From positions 14,862 to 78,861 of the forward strand of contig NZ_JBKDZH010000109.1 of the NCBI RefSeq assembly GCF_047971185.1: DNA of 64,000 bases, written 5' to 3'. The notes under the pieces are model-generated. The model saw only the letters and a list, made by a program, of their open reading frames with translations. It made no database searches and was not told the DNA's origin. Below, piece after piece: positions 23,546 to 32,691 of this stretch (position 1 is its first letter; each line of letters starts with the position of its first letter). Source of the stretch: Kluyvera sp047971185. Its GTDB lineage: Bacteria > Pseudomonadota > Gammaproteobacteria > Enterobacterales > Enterobacteriaceae. The position numbers and the translations under genes were made by a program.

Positions 23546-24240
23546 CGGAACGATTCCAGGGACTGGCGCTGCCTGCCGTCGGCGGTAAAGTTGTCGGCGG
23601 CAAGCCAGGACTGGAAAGCGCGGTCCAGCGCGGGCCATTCGCCGTCGATAATTGAAAACCAGTCGGTATCGCGGTTGTGGCCTTTAATCACTAACGCCTG
23701 ACGAAAATGCCCTTCAAATTGAAACCCTAAACGCAGCGCCGCGCGACGTGACGGTTCGTTAAAACTGTTGCACTTCCACTCATAGCGACGGTAGCCGAGC
23801 GTCTCGAAGGCGTAGCGCATCAGCAGCCACTGCGCTTCCGTTGATGCGGGCGTGCGGCTAAGCAGCGGCGAAAAGTGGACGTGCCCGACCTCCATCACGC
23901 CGTGATTCGGGTCGATACGCATTAAGGCCAGCGAGCCCACGGGCTGCTGAGTACGCGTATCCACTACCGCAAAATGCAGCGGATCCGCCAGGGATTCCAC
24001 GCTCGCGACCCACTGACGGTATTCCTCCTCCGAGCTCTCCGGCTCACGCAGCAGCCACGTCCAGTTGCGGGTATCCACAGCCTGCTGATGGGCGGCAAAT
24101 AGCGCATCCGCATGCCGCAGGCTTAGCGGTTCCAGGCGACAATACCGGCCTTCCAGCACCACGCGCTGTGGATGCGGGCGCGGCTGCCAGTCCGGCAGGG
24201 CATCGCCAATTAACTGACCAAATTGATTTAGCTGACTCAT
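23542..24240 (-). CDS. GNAT-family N-acetyltransferase
   Basis: 232 residues, RimJ/RimL-like Acetyltransf_3 type. VVLEGRYCRLEPLSLRHADALFAA is the N-terminal strand-helix, EVGHVHFSPLLSRTPASTEAQWLLMRYAFETLGYRRYEWKCN carries the central beta-bulge, and SRRAALRLGFQFEGHFR is motif B. It would transfer acetyl from acetyl-CoA to a protein N-terminus or small amine. A MocR regulator is divergent (102 bp), suggesting control of this gene. Substrate unknown. Confidence 0.8.
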   Translation of the reverse strand: MSQLNQFGQLIGDALPDWQPRPHPQRVVLEGRYCRLEPLSLRHADALFAAHQQAVDTRNWTWLLREPESSEEEYRQWVASVESLADPLHFAVVDTRTQQPVGSLALMRIDPNHGVMEVGHVHFSPLLSRTPASTEAQWLLMRYAFETLGYRRYEWKCNSFNEPSRRAALRLGFQFEGHFRQALVIKGHNRDTDWFSIIDGEWPALDRAFQSWLAADNFTADGRQRQSLESFR

Positions 24241-24286
24241 AACCTCTCCTGGGGGAATAAATAATACGCCGAGCGTAGGCGTTTAC

Positions 24287-24330
24287 TGGTTCCATAAAAA
24301 GTGCCATCACGCTATCTTTTGATGGTGCCA
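24287..24330. promoter_or_regulatory. Repeated TGGTKCCA motifs in the GNAT/MocR spacer
   Basis: TGGTTCCA (24287-24294) and TGGTGCCA (24323-24330) are direct repeats, with an inverted copy, TGCCATCA, at 24302-24309. MocR regulators often bind paired direct repeats in the divergent spacer. Assignment is inferred. Confidence 0.35.
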
Positions 24331-24342
24331 CAAGGAGCCACC

Positions 24343-25794
24343 ATGAATATTCCCGACGATCCCTTCTTCAGACTGCTGGCCGATGCGCTTGCGGCACGCG
24401 GCGCAGAGACGCTACAGCGTAGCCTGTACGTGACGCTGAGAGACGCCATTCTGCACGGGCAGCTTCAGGCGCAAAGCTGGCTTCCCGGCTCGCGTACGCT
24501 GGCCCAGCGGCTGAGCATCTCACGCAATACGGTCAACGCCGCGCTGGAACAGCTGACGATGGAAGGCTACCTGCGCCGCGATCGCCGGGGATCCAGAGTG
24601 GCCTCGCTGCCGCAGACGGCGACTGACGCCGACTGCGTCCCGGTCGCTCTGCCGCAGCGGCTGTTGGCCCTGCCACAGGTACAGCCCCGCGATACGCCGC
24701 CGCTACTGTTCACCCCAGGCACGCCGGCCATTAACTATTTTCCTTTGCCGCTGTGGCGACGCCTGCTGGATCGCGCCCTGCGCGAAGAGGGCAGCAGCCT
24801 GCTCGGTTACGGGGATGCGGCGGGGGAGTGGGCGCTGCGGGCGGCGATAGCCCGCCATCTGGCGCTGTCGCGCGGGATTGATTGCGATGCGCGGCAGATT
24901 GTCATCACCGAAGGTGCGCTGGAGGGCGTGAGCCTCTGCACGCAGCTGCTGAGTGAACCAGGGCTGGGGGCGTGGGTAGAGGACCCGGGATATTTTGGCG
25001 CCAAAAGCGCGTTTCTGGCGGCGGGGCTGAAGCTGGAGGGCGTGCCGGTGGATCGCGAGGGAATGCGGATTGCCGCCGATTCGCCGCCGCCGAGGTTGAT
25101 CTTTACTTCGCCTTCTCACCAGTACCCAACCGGCAGCGTGCTCAGCGCGGCGCGGCGGCTGGCGCTGCTGGAATATGCCCGCCAGCACGGTAGCTGGATT
25201 ATTGAAGATGATTACGACAGTGAATTCCGCTTTAGCGGTGAGCCGATTCCGGCGATGCGCGGCATGGATGATAACGCGCCGGTGGTCTATCTCGGCACCT
25301 TCAGCAAGACGCTATTCCCGTCGCTGCGAATGGGGTTTATGGTGCTGCCGCCGATGCTGGCGGCGGCCGCACAGCCCGCGATTCGAGCGCTGTTGCGCGG
25401 TGGACATCGGGCGGAGCAGCGGGCGCTGGCGAGCTTTATTGAGGAAGGCCATTATGCCCGGCATCTGGCGGCGATGCGCCGTCTTTATCGCAAGCGTCAG
25501 GCGCAGCTGCGTACGGTACTGGCAGACGAGTTGACCGTGCCGCACGAAGTCATGGCGGGCGAGGGTGGGCTACATATGACGGTGGCGATTGAGGGGATTG
25601 ATGATTTGGCGCTGGTACGTCAGGCGCGGGCGCATCAGATGACGCCCAGCGCGCTGAGTACTTTTTACCTTAACCGCCAGCACGCCCGCACGGGGCTGGT
25701 GCTGGGCTATGGTAATACGTCTGCCTCGCAGTTCGCACCGGCAATACGGACGCTCCAGCGGCTTATTGCGCCGCTTCGGCGCGGGCCAGAGTGA
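24343..25794 (+). CDS. MocR-type PLP-dependent transcriptional regulator
   Basis: 483 residues from ATG behind AAGGAG. It has a GntR-type winged helix (LPGSRTLAQRLSISRNTVNAALEQLTMEGYL, residues ~45-80) followed by an aminotransferase-like domain with PLP lysine in GTFSKTLFPSLRMG and IIEDDYDSEFRF. It is divergent from the GNAT gene and likely controls it, perhaps with autoregulation. The effector is PLP or an amine, unproven. The 3' end overlaps the convergent ylaC end by 32 bp. It is distinct from the YczR-like protein at 14.5-15.9 kb. Confidence 0.85.
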   Translation: MNIPDDPFFRLLADALAARGAETLQRSLYVTLRDAILHGQLQAQSWLPGSRTLAQRLSISRNTVNAALEQLTMEGYLRRDRRGSRVASLPQTATDADCVPVALPQRLLALPQVQPRDTPPLLFTPGTPAINYFPLPLWRRLLDRALREEGSSLLGYGDAAGEWALRAAIARHLALSRGIDCDARQIVITEGALEGVSLCTQLLSEPGLGAWVEDPGYFGAKSAFLAAGLKLEGVPVDREGMRIAADSPPPRLIFTSPSHQYPTGSVLSAARRLALLEYARQHGSWIIEDDYDSEFRFSGEPIPAMRGMDDNAPVVYLGTFSKTLFPSLRMGFMVLPPMLAAAAQPAIRALLRGGHRAEQRALASFIEEGHYARHLAAMRRLYRKRQAQLRTVLADELTVPHEVMAGEGGLHMTVAIEGIDDLALVRQARAHQMTPSALSTFYLNRQHARTGLVLGYGNTSASQFAPAIRTLQRLIAPLRRGPE

Positions 25795-26233
25795 AGACGT
25801 CGTAGAACGACAGGTCGCCCTTGGTGGTGACCATTTTTTGCAGTTGCGTCTTGTACTGACCGTCGACGCGGCTGGAGTGCAGGATATTCTCAATCAGCTG
25901 CGGCGGCACGAAACGGGTGTTGTACCATTCGCCGTTGTAACACACGCGGAAATCGAGCACGTCGATATCTTCGTAGCGGTAGCGCGGGTAGACGTCGAAG
26001 AAGAAGAAGCCGTTCAGCAGAGCAAACAGCAGCCACAGCAGCCATACCGAATCGGCCAGCGTTTCGGAGCGCATCATGACCACCAGGGTGGCGAAGAAGG
26101 CGAGGTACATGGCGATAAACAGGCCGGGGTGGTTGCGAATAAAGCTGATGCTAAAGCGCGGCCGGTTGTCGCGCTTTTCGCGGGCGTTGAGTTCATCAAT
26201 GGTTTGCGTGAGTAATCGCTGGATCTCTGACAT
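25763..26233 (-). CDS. ylaC: YlaC, inner-membrane protein
   Basis: 156 residues, same length as E. coli YlaC. Two close hydrophobic segments (PGLFIAMYLAFFATLVVMM and WLLWLLFALLNGFFFFD, residues ~35-80) sit between cytoplasmic ends. Function unknown. It is the E. coli landmark that closes the variable region after ffs. Confidence 0.92.
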   Translation of the reverse strand: MSEIQRLLTQTIDELNAREKRDNRPRFSISFIRNHPGLFIAMYLAFFATLVVMMRSETLADSVWLLWLLFALLNGFFFFDVYPRYRYEDIDVLDFRVCYNGEWYNTRFVPPQLIENILHSSRVDGQYKTQLQKMVTTKGDLSFYDVFTLARAEAAQ

Positions 26234-26338
26234 CTTTTGCTCGGCAACGTAAGGCGGAATAGCCTATTGTATGTTGCGTTAATCCATACAGAAAGTAACA
26301 GATCGGTTGCAAAAAAGCATAACAGTCCGCTGCGGGTA

Positions 26339-26893
26339 TCAGGCTAACATTTTGATGATTCGGGCCGGATTACCGCCAACCACCGCGTTGGTCGGGACAT
26401 CTTTCACGACAACGGCGCCGGAAGCAATCACCGCGTTATCGCCAATCGTCACGCCGGGGTTAATCACCGCGCGTCCGCCAATCCACACGTTGTGGCCTAT
26501 CGTCACCGGTTTACCGTACTCTATGCCGCTGTTGCGTTCGGCAGCATCCAGAGGATGGGTCGCGGTATAGATATGTACGCCCGGCGCCAGCATGCAGTTG
26601 TCGCCAATATGAATCGGGCAGACGTCGAGCATGACGCAGTCGAAGTTAGCGTAGAAGTTGGCACCAAGGACAATATTGTAGCCATAGTCACAGCGGAACG
26701 TCGGTTCGATGTAGGCATCGTCACCTTTGCCAAGCAGCTCATGGAGCAGGGCTGCGCGTTCGGCTTTTTCATCCGGGGCCGTATGGTTGTATTGGTGAAT
26801 CAGCTGTCTGGCGCGGATCCTGTCCGCTTTTAGCGTCGCGTCGGACGGGCGATAAATTTCGCCAGCAATCATTTTACGTTTTTCATCGCTCAT
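26339..26893 (-). CDS. maa: Maltose O-acetyltransferase Maa
   Basis: 184 residues with left-handed beta-helix hexapeptide repeats (VTIGHNVWIGGRAVINPGVTIGDNAVI) and a catalytic His in IYTATHPLD. It acetylates maltose, glucose and other sugars with acetyl-CoA, probably as detoxification. A TreR/LacI-type palindrome is found 50-65 bp upstream. Monocistronic. Confidence 0.95.
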   Translation of the reverse strand: MSDEKRKMIAGEIYRPSDATLKADRIRARQLIHQYNHTAPDEKAERAALLHELLGKGDDAYIEPTFRCDYGYNIVLGANFYANFDCVMLDVCPIHIGDNCMLAPGVHIYTATHPLDAAERNSGIEYGKPVTIGHNVWIGGRAVINPGVTIGDNAVIASGAVVVKDVPTNAVVGGNPARIIKMLA

Positions 26894-26942
26894 GGGCGTC
26901 TCCCTCTGACTGGAGCCAACACCTTAAAAGGTGACGGATGAT

Positions 26943-26958
26943 TTGGGAACGTTCCCAA
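26943..26958. promoter_or_regulatory. LacI-family operator (TreR-like) upstream of maa
   Basis: TTGGGAACGTTCCCAA is a perfect 16-bp palindrome with the AACGTT centre typical of LacI/GalR operators. It closely resembles the GGGAACGTTCCC core of trehalose repressor (TreR) boxes as I recall them. Location fits control of maa. Confidence 0.55.
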
Positions 26959-27028
26959 TTCATCGATGTGACGCTATTCACACAATAAGGTCACATGAAG
27001 GAGAGAAGTCACGCATGAAAAAAGAAAA

Positions 27029-27247
27029 TTAACGGATGTACTTCCACACGGTTGAAGGGATCTTGTCGTACAGTTTATTCATCGTCAATTCTGCGAGGCG
27101 ATGGTCGGCCGCTGAGTAAAATACCGCCAGTTCATTATCGGAGAGTTCATATTTATTTTTTTCAATCACGCGTTCCAGCGTGTCAATTGACTGACAGCGT
27201 CGCAGGCGCATCAAATAATCGGTTTTAGTTAGTGGTTTATCAGACAT
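27029..27247 (-). CDS. hha: Hha, haemolysin expression modulator
   Basis: 72 residues, nearly identical to E. coli Hha, all helical. It binds H-NS and strengthens silencing of horizontally acquired DNA. The conserved Cys18 region RRCQSIDTLERVIEKNK is intact. It lies 26 bp after tomB and is cotranscribed. It forms the Hha-TomB pair, which has toxin-antitoxin-like behaviour in E. coli. Confidence 0.97.
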   Translation of the reverse strand: MSDKPLTKTDYLMRLRRCQSIDTLERVIEKNKYELSDNELAVFYSAADHRLAELTMNKLYDKIPSTVWKYIR

Positions 27248-27273
27248 AATTCACCCATTTGATTGTAATAATT

Positions 27274-27648
27274 TTAACAAGAAAGGCTAACGGGGTTAGC
27301 GCGGCTAGCATTGACAAAACAACGGAAGAGTTTGTTCCCTGACTTCCGCCATTTTTGCAGGTCGACGCTATTAATGCCGTAGTTACTGAATAACATGAAA
27401 GTATCATCCAGATATTCATCAATCTGTGCAATCAGTTTATTATCTTCGTCATACTTAATCTTATAATTAAGTGCGAAGGTTGCAATATGTTCTATCAGCT
27501 CATTAAGCTGCAGGTTGACCGCCGAGGTAGGGTCATTCACCCAGCCATGGTTACTCTCTTCGAGCGTGGCAAGACAATCATGATACAGGGTTTCACAAAG
27601 AAACTTAAGCTGTGCGATATCATGTCTTTTTGGTGAGTATTCGTCCAT
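27274..27648 (-). CDS. tomB: TomB, Hha toxicity-modulating antitoxin
   Basis: 124 residues from MDEYSPKRHDIAQLKFLC; the nine codons upstream are rejected by family length. The helical protein neutralises Hha effects on biofilm and growth in E. coli, reported to involve cysteine oxidation of Hha. First gene of tomB-hha. Confidence 0.95.
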   Translation of the reverse strand: MDEYSPKRHDIAQLKFLCETLYHDCLATLEESNHGWVNDPTSAVNLQLNELIEHIATFALNYKIKYDEDNKLIAQIDEYLDDTFMLFSNYGINSVDLQKWRKSGNKLFRCFVNASRANPVSLSC

Positions 27649-28183
27649 AACGCATCCCCCTGAATCGTAGTACAAACAACGAATAACAAATACCGGTGCG
27701 GGATGGTACTGCTGGCAAACCTGAAACGTGCCCGTGTTCCTGATCTGCTGTAACTATAATCTACTCCGCAAAAGATTTCACCGCGCTATTACGAAAAATT
27801 ACAATTAAATCTCAGGGGGTTAAATTTTCTATCATCTCACCCATTGGCCTGAGCCTAAAAAACCTAAGGCCTTGTTTCTGCATAAGAAGATAGTATGGGT
27901 AATGTGAACTCATCTCCTGATACCGGCGTGCGGCAGGGGGCTTGCCCTCATCGTGATTAGGAATAATCTTAAACTATTTAAGTAAATACGCGTTTTACGG
28001 ATTATTCGGAATAAATTAAAGATAAATCTCAAATTCTTAAATTGGTTGGATAGCGTTATTTTATTATTTGGGGCGCTTAAATGTTCAGACTTATTAATCA
28101 CTGATTAAAAAACAGTCTGCACCCGAGGATTTGTAACGCAATAAAAAAAGGGCCGCTTGCGCGGCCCCTGTGATAACACTGTT
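27649..28183. other. AT-rich spacer between tomB and acrB
   Basis: This 535-bp stretch holds the tomB-hha promoter region and, at its end, the acrB terminator. A+T content is clearly raised at 27960-28090, fitting H-NS/Hha-type regulation. No supported gene is seen; a 63-codon minus-strand frame at 27910-28101 lacks a ribosome-binding site and family similarity. Confidence 0.5.
28142..28167 (-). terminator. Rho-independent terminator of acrAB
   Basis: On the minus strand GGGCCGC pairs with GCGGCCC across a 4-nt loop and is followed by a T run. It sits 16 bp after the acrB stop. Confidence 0.92.
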
Positions 28184-31100
28184 TTAGTGATGCTCAACCT
28201 TGTGGCTGTGCTCAATGTCATCGCTCTTACGACTGAAGCGACGACGCACGACCACGAAGAACACCGGTACGAAGAAGATAGCCAGTACGGTCGCGGTGAC
28301 CATCCCGCCCATTACGCCGGTACCTACGGCGTTCTGAGCGCCGGAGCCCGCGCCAGAGCTGATAACCAGCGGCATTACGCCGAGGATAAAGGCCAGCGAG
28401 GTCATCAGGATTGGACGCAGACGCATACGCACCGCTTCCAGCGTGGCCTCGATAAGACCTTTACCTTCTTTGTCCATCAGGTCTTTGGCGAACTCAACAA
28501 TCAGGATGGCGTTCTTCGCCGATAGACCAATGGTGGTTAACAGGCCCACCTGGAAGTAAACGTCGTTGGTCAAACCGCGCAGCGTTGCCGCCAGCAGCGC
28601 ACCAACAACCCCCAGCGGAACCACCAGCATAACCGAGAACGGAATCGACCAGCTCTCGTACAGCGCTGCCAGACAGAGGAAGACGACGATCAGTGAAATC
28701 GCGTACAGGGCAGGGGCCTGGTTACCGGACAGACGCTCCTGGTAGGACATCCCCGTCCAGTCGTAGCCGATACCCGCAGGCAGTTTACCCGCCAGCTCTT
28801 CCATCAGGTTCATGGCTTCACCGGTACTCTTACCTTCAGCCGCCTGACCCAGGATTTCCATGGATGGCAGACCGTTGTAACGTTCCAGACGCGGTGAACC
28901 GTACTCCCAGCGCGAGGTAGAGAAGGCCGAGAACGGCACCATCTGACCATCGCTGCCGCGAACGTACCAGTTACCGATATCTTCCGGCAGCATGCGGTAT
29001 TTCGCTTCGGACATCAGGTACACCTTCTTCACACGACCACGGTCGATGAAGTCGTTGACGTAGCTACCGCCCCAGGCTGTGCCGAGAGTGGTATTGATGT
29101 CGCTGATAGAGACACCCAGCGCCTGCGCTTTTTCCTGATCGATATCGATCTTGAACTGCGGCGTATCTTCCAGACCGTTAGGACGCACGCCGGTCAGCAC
29201 GTCAGGGTGCTGGGCGATCATCCCGAACAGCTGGTTACGCGCCTGGGTCAGTTTTTCGTGGCCCAGACCTGCCTGGTCGATCAGCTGGAAGTCGAAGCCG
29301 GTAGCGGTACCCAGTTCGACGATGGCCGGCAGGTTAAACGCGAACACCATCGCATCTTTAATCTGCGAGAAGTAGCCCATCGCACGGCCGGTAATCGCTT
29401 CAACCTTGTTTTCCGCGCCCGGACGTTGGCTCCAGTCTTTCAGCGACACGAACGCGATACCGGTGTTCTGGCCACGCCCCGCGAAGCCGAAGCCGTTTAC
29501 GGCGAAGACGGATTCAACGTTGTCTTTCTCTTTGGTGAGATAGTAATCGGTCATCTCATCCAGCACTTTCTGCGTACGTTCCTGGGTCGCCCCGGCAGGC
29601 AGCTGCGCCATGCTCAGGAATACGCCCTGGTCTTCGTCCGGCAGGAACGAGCTTGGCAGACGCACGAACAGGAAGGCCATGCCGACCACGATGATCAGAT
29701 ACAGCAGCAGGTAACGACCGGTGCTGCGCAGAATGTTGCCTACGCTATCGGTGTAGTGGTGCGTGCTCTTCTCAAACATGCGGTTAAACCAACCGAAGAA
29801 ACCGGTGGTCGCGCCGTGGCTACCCTTCTGGATAGGTTTGAGCATGGTGGCGCACAGCGCTGGCGTCAGAATCAATGCCACCAGTACCGACAGCGCCATC
29901 GCGGAAACGATGGTGATGGAGAACTGGCGATAGATGGCCCCGGTGGAACCCCCGAAGAAGGCCATCGGGATAAATACCGCTGACAGCACCATCGCGATAC
30001 CGACCAGGGCGCCCTGAATCTGGCCCATGGACTTACGCGTCGCTTCTTTTGGCGGCAGACCCTCTTCGGCCATCACACGCTCAACGTTCTCGACCACCAC
30101 GATGGCGTCATCCACCAACAGGCCGATGGCGAGCACCATCCCGAACATTGTCAGGGTGTTTATCGAGAAGCCGAACGCGGCAAGTACCGCAAAGGTCCCG
30201 AGCAGAACAACCGGTACCGCGATGGTTGGGATCAACGTCGCGCGGAAGTTTTGCAGGAACAGGTACATGACCAGGAACACCAGGATGATCGCTTCGACCA
30301 GCGTTTTCACTACTTCGTGAATCGAGATCTTAACGAACGGCGTGGTGTCGTACGGGTAAACAATTTTCAGACCTGACGGGAAGAACGGCTCCATTTTTTC
30401 CAGTTCAGCGCGAATGGCGTTCGCGGTGTCCAGAGCGTTGGCGCCGGTCGCCAGTTTAATCCCCAGACCGGAAGCCGGCTGGCCGTTAAACTTCGCTACC
30501 ACGTCATAGTTTTCGCCGCCGAGTTCAATCTTCGCCACGTCACGCAGGCGAACCTGCGAACCGTCCTGATTCACCTTCAGCAGGATATTGCCGAACTGTT
30601 CGGTGTTGGTCAGACGGGTCTGCGCGATGATTGAGGCGTTCAGCTGCTGACCTTTCACCGGCGGCGTACCGCCTAACTGGCCGGCCGCGACCTGGGCGTT
30701 CTGCGCTTTCAGCGCGCTGATAACGTCAACCGGCGTCAGCTGGAAGTTATTCAGTTTGTTCGGATCCATCCAGATACGCATCGCGTACTGGGAACCGAAC
30801 AGCTGAACGTCGCCCACGCCGCTGGTACGGCTGATGGCGTCCTTCATGTTGGCCGCCACGTAGTCGGAAATATCGTCCTGGTTCATGGTGCCGTTGGTGT
30901 TGATAACACCGACGACCATCAGGAAGCTGCTGGACGCTTTCTCAACGCTGATACCCTGCTGCTGAACTTCCTGCGGCAGAAGCGGCGTTGCCAGCGCGAG
31001 CTTGTTCTGTACCTGAACCTGAGCGATGTCCGGATCGGTACCGGATTCGAAGGTCAGCGTAATGGTTGCGGTACCGGTGGAGTCGCCGTTGGAGGACATG

Positions 31101-31330
31101 TACATCAGGTGATCGATACCGTTCATGTTCTGTTCGATAACCTGAGTAACAGTGTTCTGCACCGTTTCGGCGTCAGCCCCGGGGTACATGGCCGTGATCG
31201 AAATCGCAGGCGGCGCAATCGTCGGATATTGCGCTACCGGCAATTTGAGGATCGATAGCCCCCCAGCCAGCATGATTATGATGGCGATCACCCATGCAAA
31301 TATCGGGCGATCGATAAAGAAATTAGGCAT
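28184..31330 (-). CDS. acrB: AcrB, RND multidrug efflux pump
   Basis: 1048 residues, full length. Twelve membrane helices and two large periplasmic loops are seen. The proton-relay Asp pair is in GLLVDDAIVVVENV (near 407/408) and the essential Lys in GLSAKNAILIVEFAKD. It exports drugs, bile salts and dyes with AcrA and TolC. The start is MPNFFIDRPIFAWV, 22 bp after acrA. Confidence 0.98.
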   Translation of the reverse strand: MPNFFIDRPIFAWVIAIIIMLAGGLSILKLPVAQYPTIAPPAISITAMYPGADAETVQNTVTQVIEQNMNGIDHLMYMSSNGDSTGTATITLTFESGTDPDIAQVQVQNKLALATPLLPQEVQQQGISVEKASSSFLMVVGVINTNGTMNQDDISDYVAANMKDAISRTSGVGDVQLFGSQYAMRIWMDPNKLNNFQLTPVDVISALKAQNAQVAAGQLGGTPPVKGQQLNASIIAQTRLTNTEQFGNILLKVNQDGSQVRLRDVAKIELGGENYDVVAKFNGQPASGLGIKLATGANALDTANAIRAELEKMEPFFPSGLKIVYPYDTTPFVKISIHEVVKTLVEAIILVFLVMYLFLQNFRATLIPTIAVPVVLLGTFAVLAAFGFSINTLTMFGMVLAIGLLVDDAIVVVENVERVMAEEGLPPKEATRKSMGQIQGALVGIAMVLSAVFIPMAFFGGSTGAIYRQFSITIVSAMALSVLVALILTPALCATMLKPIQKGSHGATTGFFGWFNRMFEKSTHHYTDSVGNILRSTGRYLLLYLIIVVGMAFLFVRLPSSFLPDEDQGVFLSMAQLPAGATQERTQKVLDEMTDYYLTKEKDNVESVFAVNGFGFAGRGQNTGIAFVSLKDWSQRPGAENKVEAITGRAMGYFSQIKDAMVFAFNLPAIVELGTATGFDFQLIDQAGLGHEKLTQARNQLFGMIAQHPDVLTGVRPNGLEDTPQFKIDIDQEKAQALGVSISDINTTLGTAWGGSYVNDFIDRGRVKKVYLMSEAKYRMLPEDIGNWYVRGSDGQMVPFSAFSTSRWEYGSPRLERYNGLPSMEILGQAAEGKSTGEAMNLMEELAGKLPAGIGYDWTGMSYQERLSGNQAPALYAISLIVVFLCLAALYESWSIPFSVMLVVPLGVVGALLAATLRGLTNDVYFQVGLLTTIGLSAKNAILIVEFAKDLMDKEGKGLIEATLEAVRMRLRPILMTSLAFILGVMPLVISSGAGSGAQNAVGTGVMGGMVTATVLAIFFVPVFFVVVRRRFSRKSDDIEHSHKVEHH

Positions 31331-31352
31331 GTCTTAACGGCTCCTGTTTAAG

Positions 31353-32549
31353 TTAAGACTTGGATTGTTCTGACTGAGCAGCGCCTGCTGCGGCTTGCTG
31401 TTTATCGTCAGAAGTGACTTCCTGGGCTTTTACCTGCACACCAGGTTTCACTTTTTGCAGACCGGTGATGATGACGCGATCGCCATCTTTCAGGCCGTCG
31501 GTAACTAACCATTTATCGCCAATCGCCTGTGAAGCAACAATCTGGCGGGTTTCCACTTTGTCGCCTTCGCCGATCACCAGCGCGCTCGCATCGCCGCGCG
31601 GCGTACGGGTCACGCCCTGCTGAGGGACCAGCAGCGCCGTTGGATTGGTACCTTCTTCCAGACGCGCACGCACGAACATACCCGGCAGCAGCGTATGGTC
31701 AGGGTTCGGGAAGACCGCACGCAGCGTGATAGAACCGGTGGTCTGATCGACGGTGACGTCAGAGAACTCTAAGGTACCGCTCTGCGGATATTTGATGCCG
31801 TCGTTGGTCACCAGATCCACTTTTGCTTTACCGTTTTCCTGCTTCAGTTTGCCGTCGGCCAGCTCCTGCTTCAGGCGCAGGAAATCGTTGCTGGACTGGG
31901 TCACGTCAACGTAGATAGGGTCAAGCTGCTGTACGGTTGCCAGCGCGGTGGTCTGACCGTTCTGCACCAGTGCGCCTTCGGTGACCGACGATTTACCAAT
32001 GCGGCCGCTGATAGGGGAGGTCACTTTGGTGTAAGCCAGGTTGATACGCGCAGTTTCTACCGCGGCCTTCGCCGCAACGACGGCTGCGTTCGCCTGCTGG
32101 GCATCCGCGACGGCAGAATCATAATCCTGACGGCTGATGTACTGGGTACCCAACAGTTTGGAGTAACGGTTGACGGTCAGCTTAGCAATGCTCGCTGCGG
32201 CTTCCGCTTTGGCGAGATCGCCTTTCGCGCTTTCATAAGACGCCTGATAGGTTGCTGGATCAATCTGATACAGCGACTCACCCGCTTTGATTTCGCCACC
32301 TTCGGTAAAGTTACGCTTCAGGATAATGCCGCTAACCTGCGGGCGAACTTCTGCGATGCGAAAGGCGCTGGTACGGCCAGGGAGTTCTGTCGTGATTACA
32401 AGAGGTTCAGATTTGAGCGTCACAACGCCCACTTCCGGCATTTGTTGTGCTCCTTGCTGAGCTGGTTTGTCGTCACATCCTGTTAGCGCTAAGCTGCCTG
32501 AGAGCATCAGAACGACCGCCAGAGGCGTTAACCCTCTGTTTTTGTTCAT
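31353..32549 (-). CDS. acrA: AcrA, membrane-fusion lipoprotein of AcrAB-TolC
   Basis: 398 residues from MNKNRGLTPLAVVLM; the 20 upstream codons lie in the promoter region. The lipoprotein signal ends SLALTGC (lipid Cys ~25). Beta-barrel, lipoyl and alpha-hairpin (YQASYESAKGDLAKAEAAASIAKL) domains follow in order. It joins AcrB to TolC. First gene of acrAB, divergent from acrR across the AcrR operator. Confidence 0.97.
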   Translation of the reverse strand: MNKNRGLTPLAVVLMLSGSLALTGCDDKPAQQGAQQMPEVGVVTLKSEPLVITTELPGRTSAFRIAEVRPQVSGIILKRNFTEGGEIKAGESLYQIDPATYQASYESAKGDLAKAEAAASIAKLTVNRYSKLLGTQYISRQDYDSAVADAQQANAAVVAAKAAVETARINLAYTKVTSPISGRIGKSSVTEGALVQNGQTTALATVQQLDPIYVDVTQSSNDFLRLKQELADGKLKQENGKAKVDLVTNDGIKYPQSGTLEFSDVTVDQTTGSITLRAVFPNPDHTLLPGMFVRARLEEGTNPTALLVPQQGVTRTPRGDASALVIGEGDKVETRQIVASQAIGDKWLVTDGLKDGDRVIITGLQKVKPGVQVKAQEVTSDDKQQAAAGAAQSEQSKS

Positions 32550-32639
32550 ATGTAAACCTCGAGTGTCCGATTTCAAATTGATCAATGGAACAAGCGTCCA
32601 CAAACCCATTGCTGCGTTTGTATTATCGTCATGCTATGG

Positions 32640-32663
32640 TACATACATTCATAAATGTATGTA
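32640..32663. promoter_or_regulatory. AcrR operator between acrA and acrR
   Basis: A 24-bp palindrome from TACATACATT to ATGTATGTA matches the E. coli AcrR operator sequence type. It lies 29-52 bp upstream of acrR and permits AcrR to repress acrAB and itself. Confidence 0.95.
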
Positions 32664-32691
32664 AATCTAACCCCTGCAATTTCACTGACCT

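Noticed and set aside
27910..28101. 63-codon minus-strand frame between tomB and acrB
   Set aside because: No ribosome-binding site, biased AT-rich composition and no family similarity; it lies in regulatory DNA.
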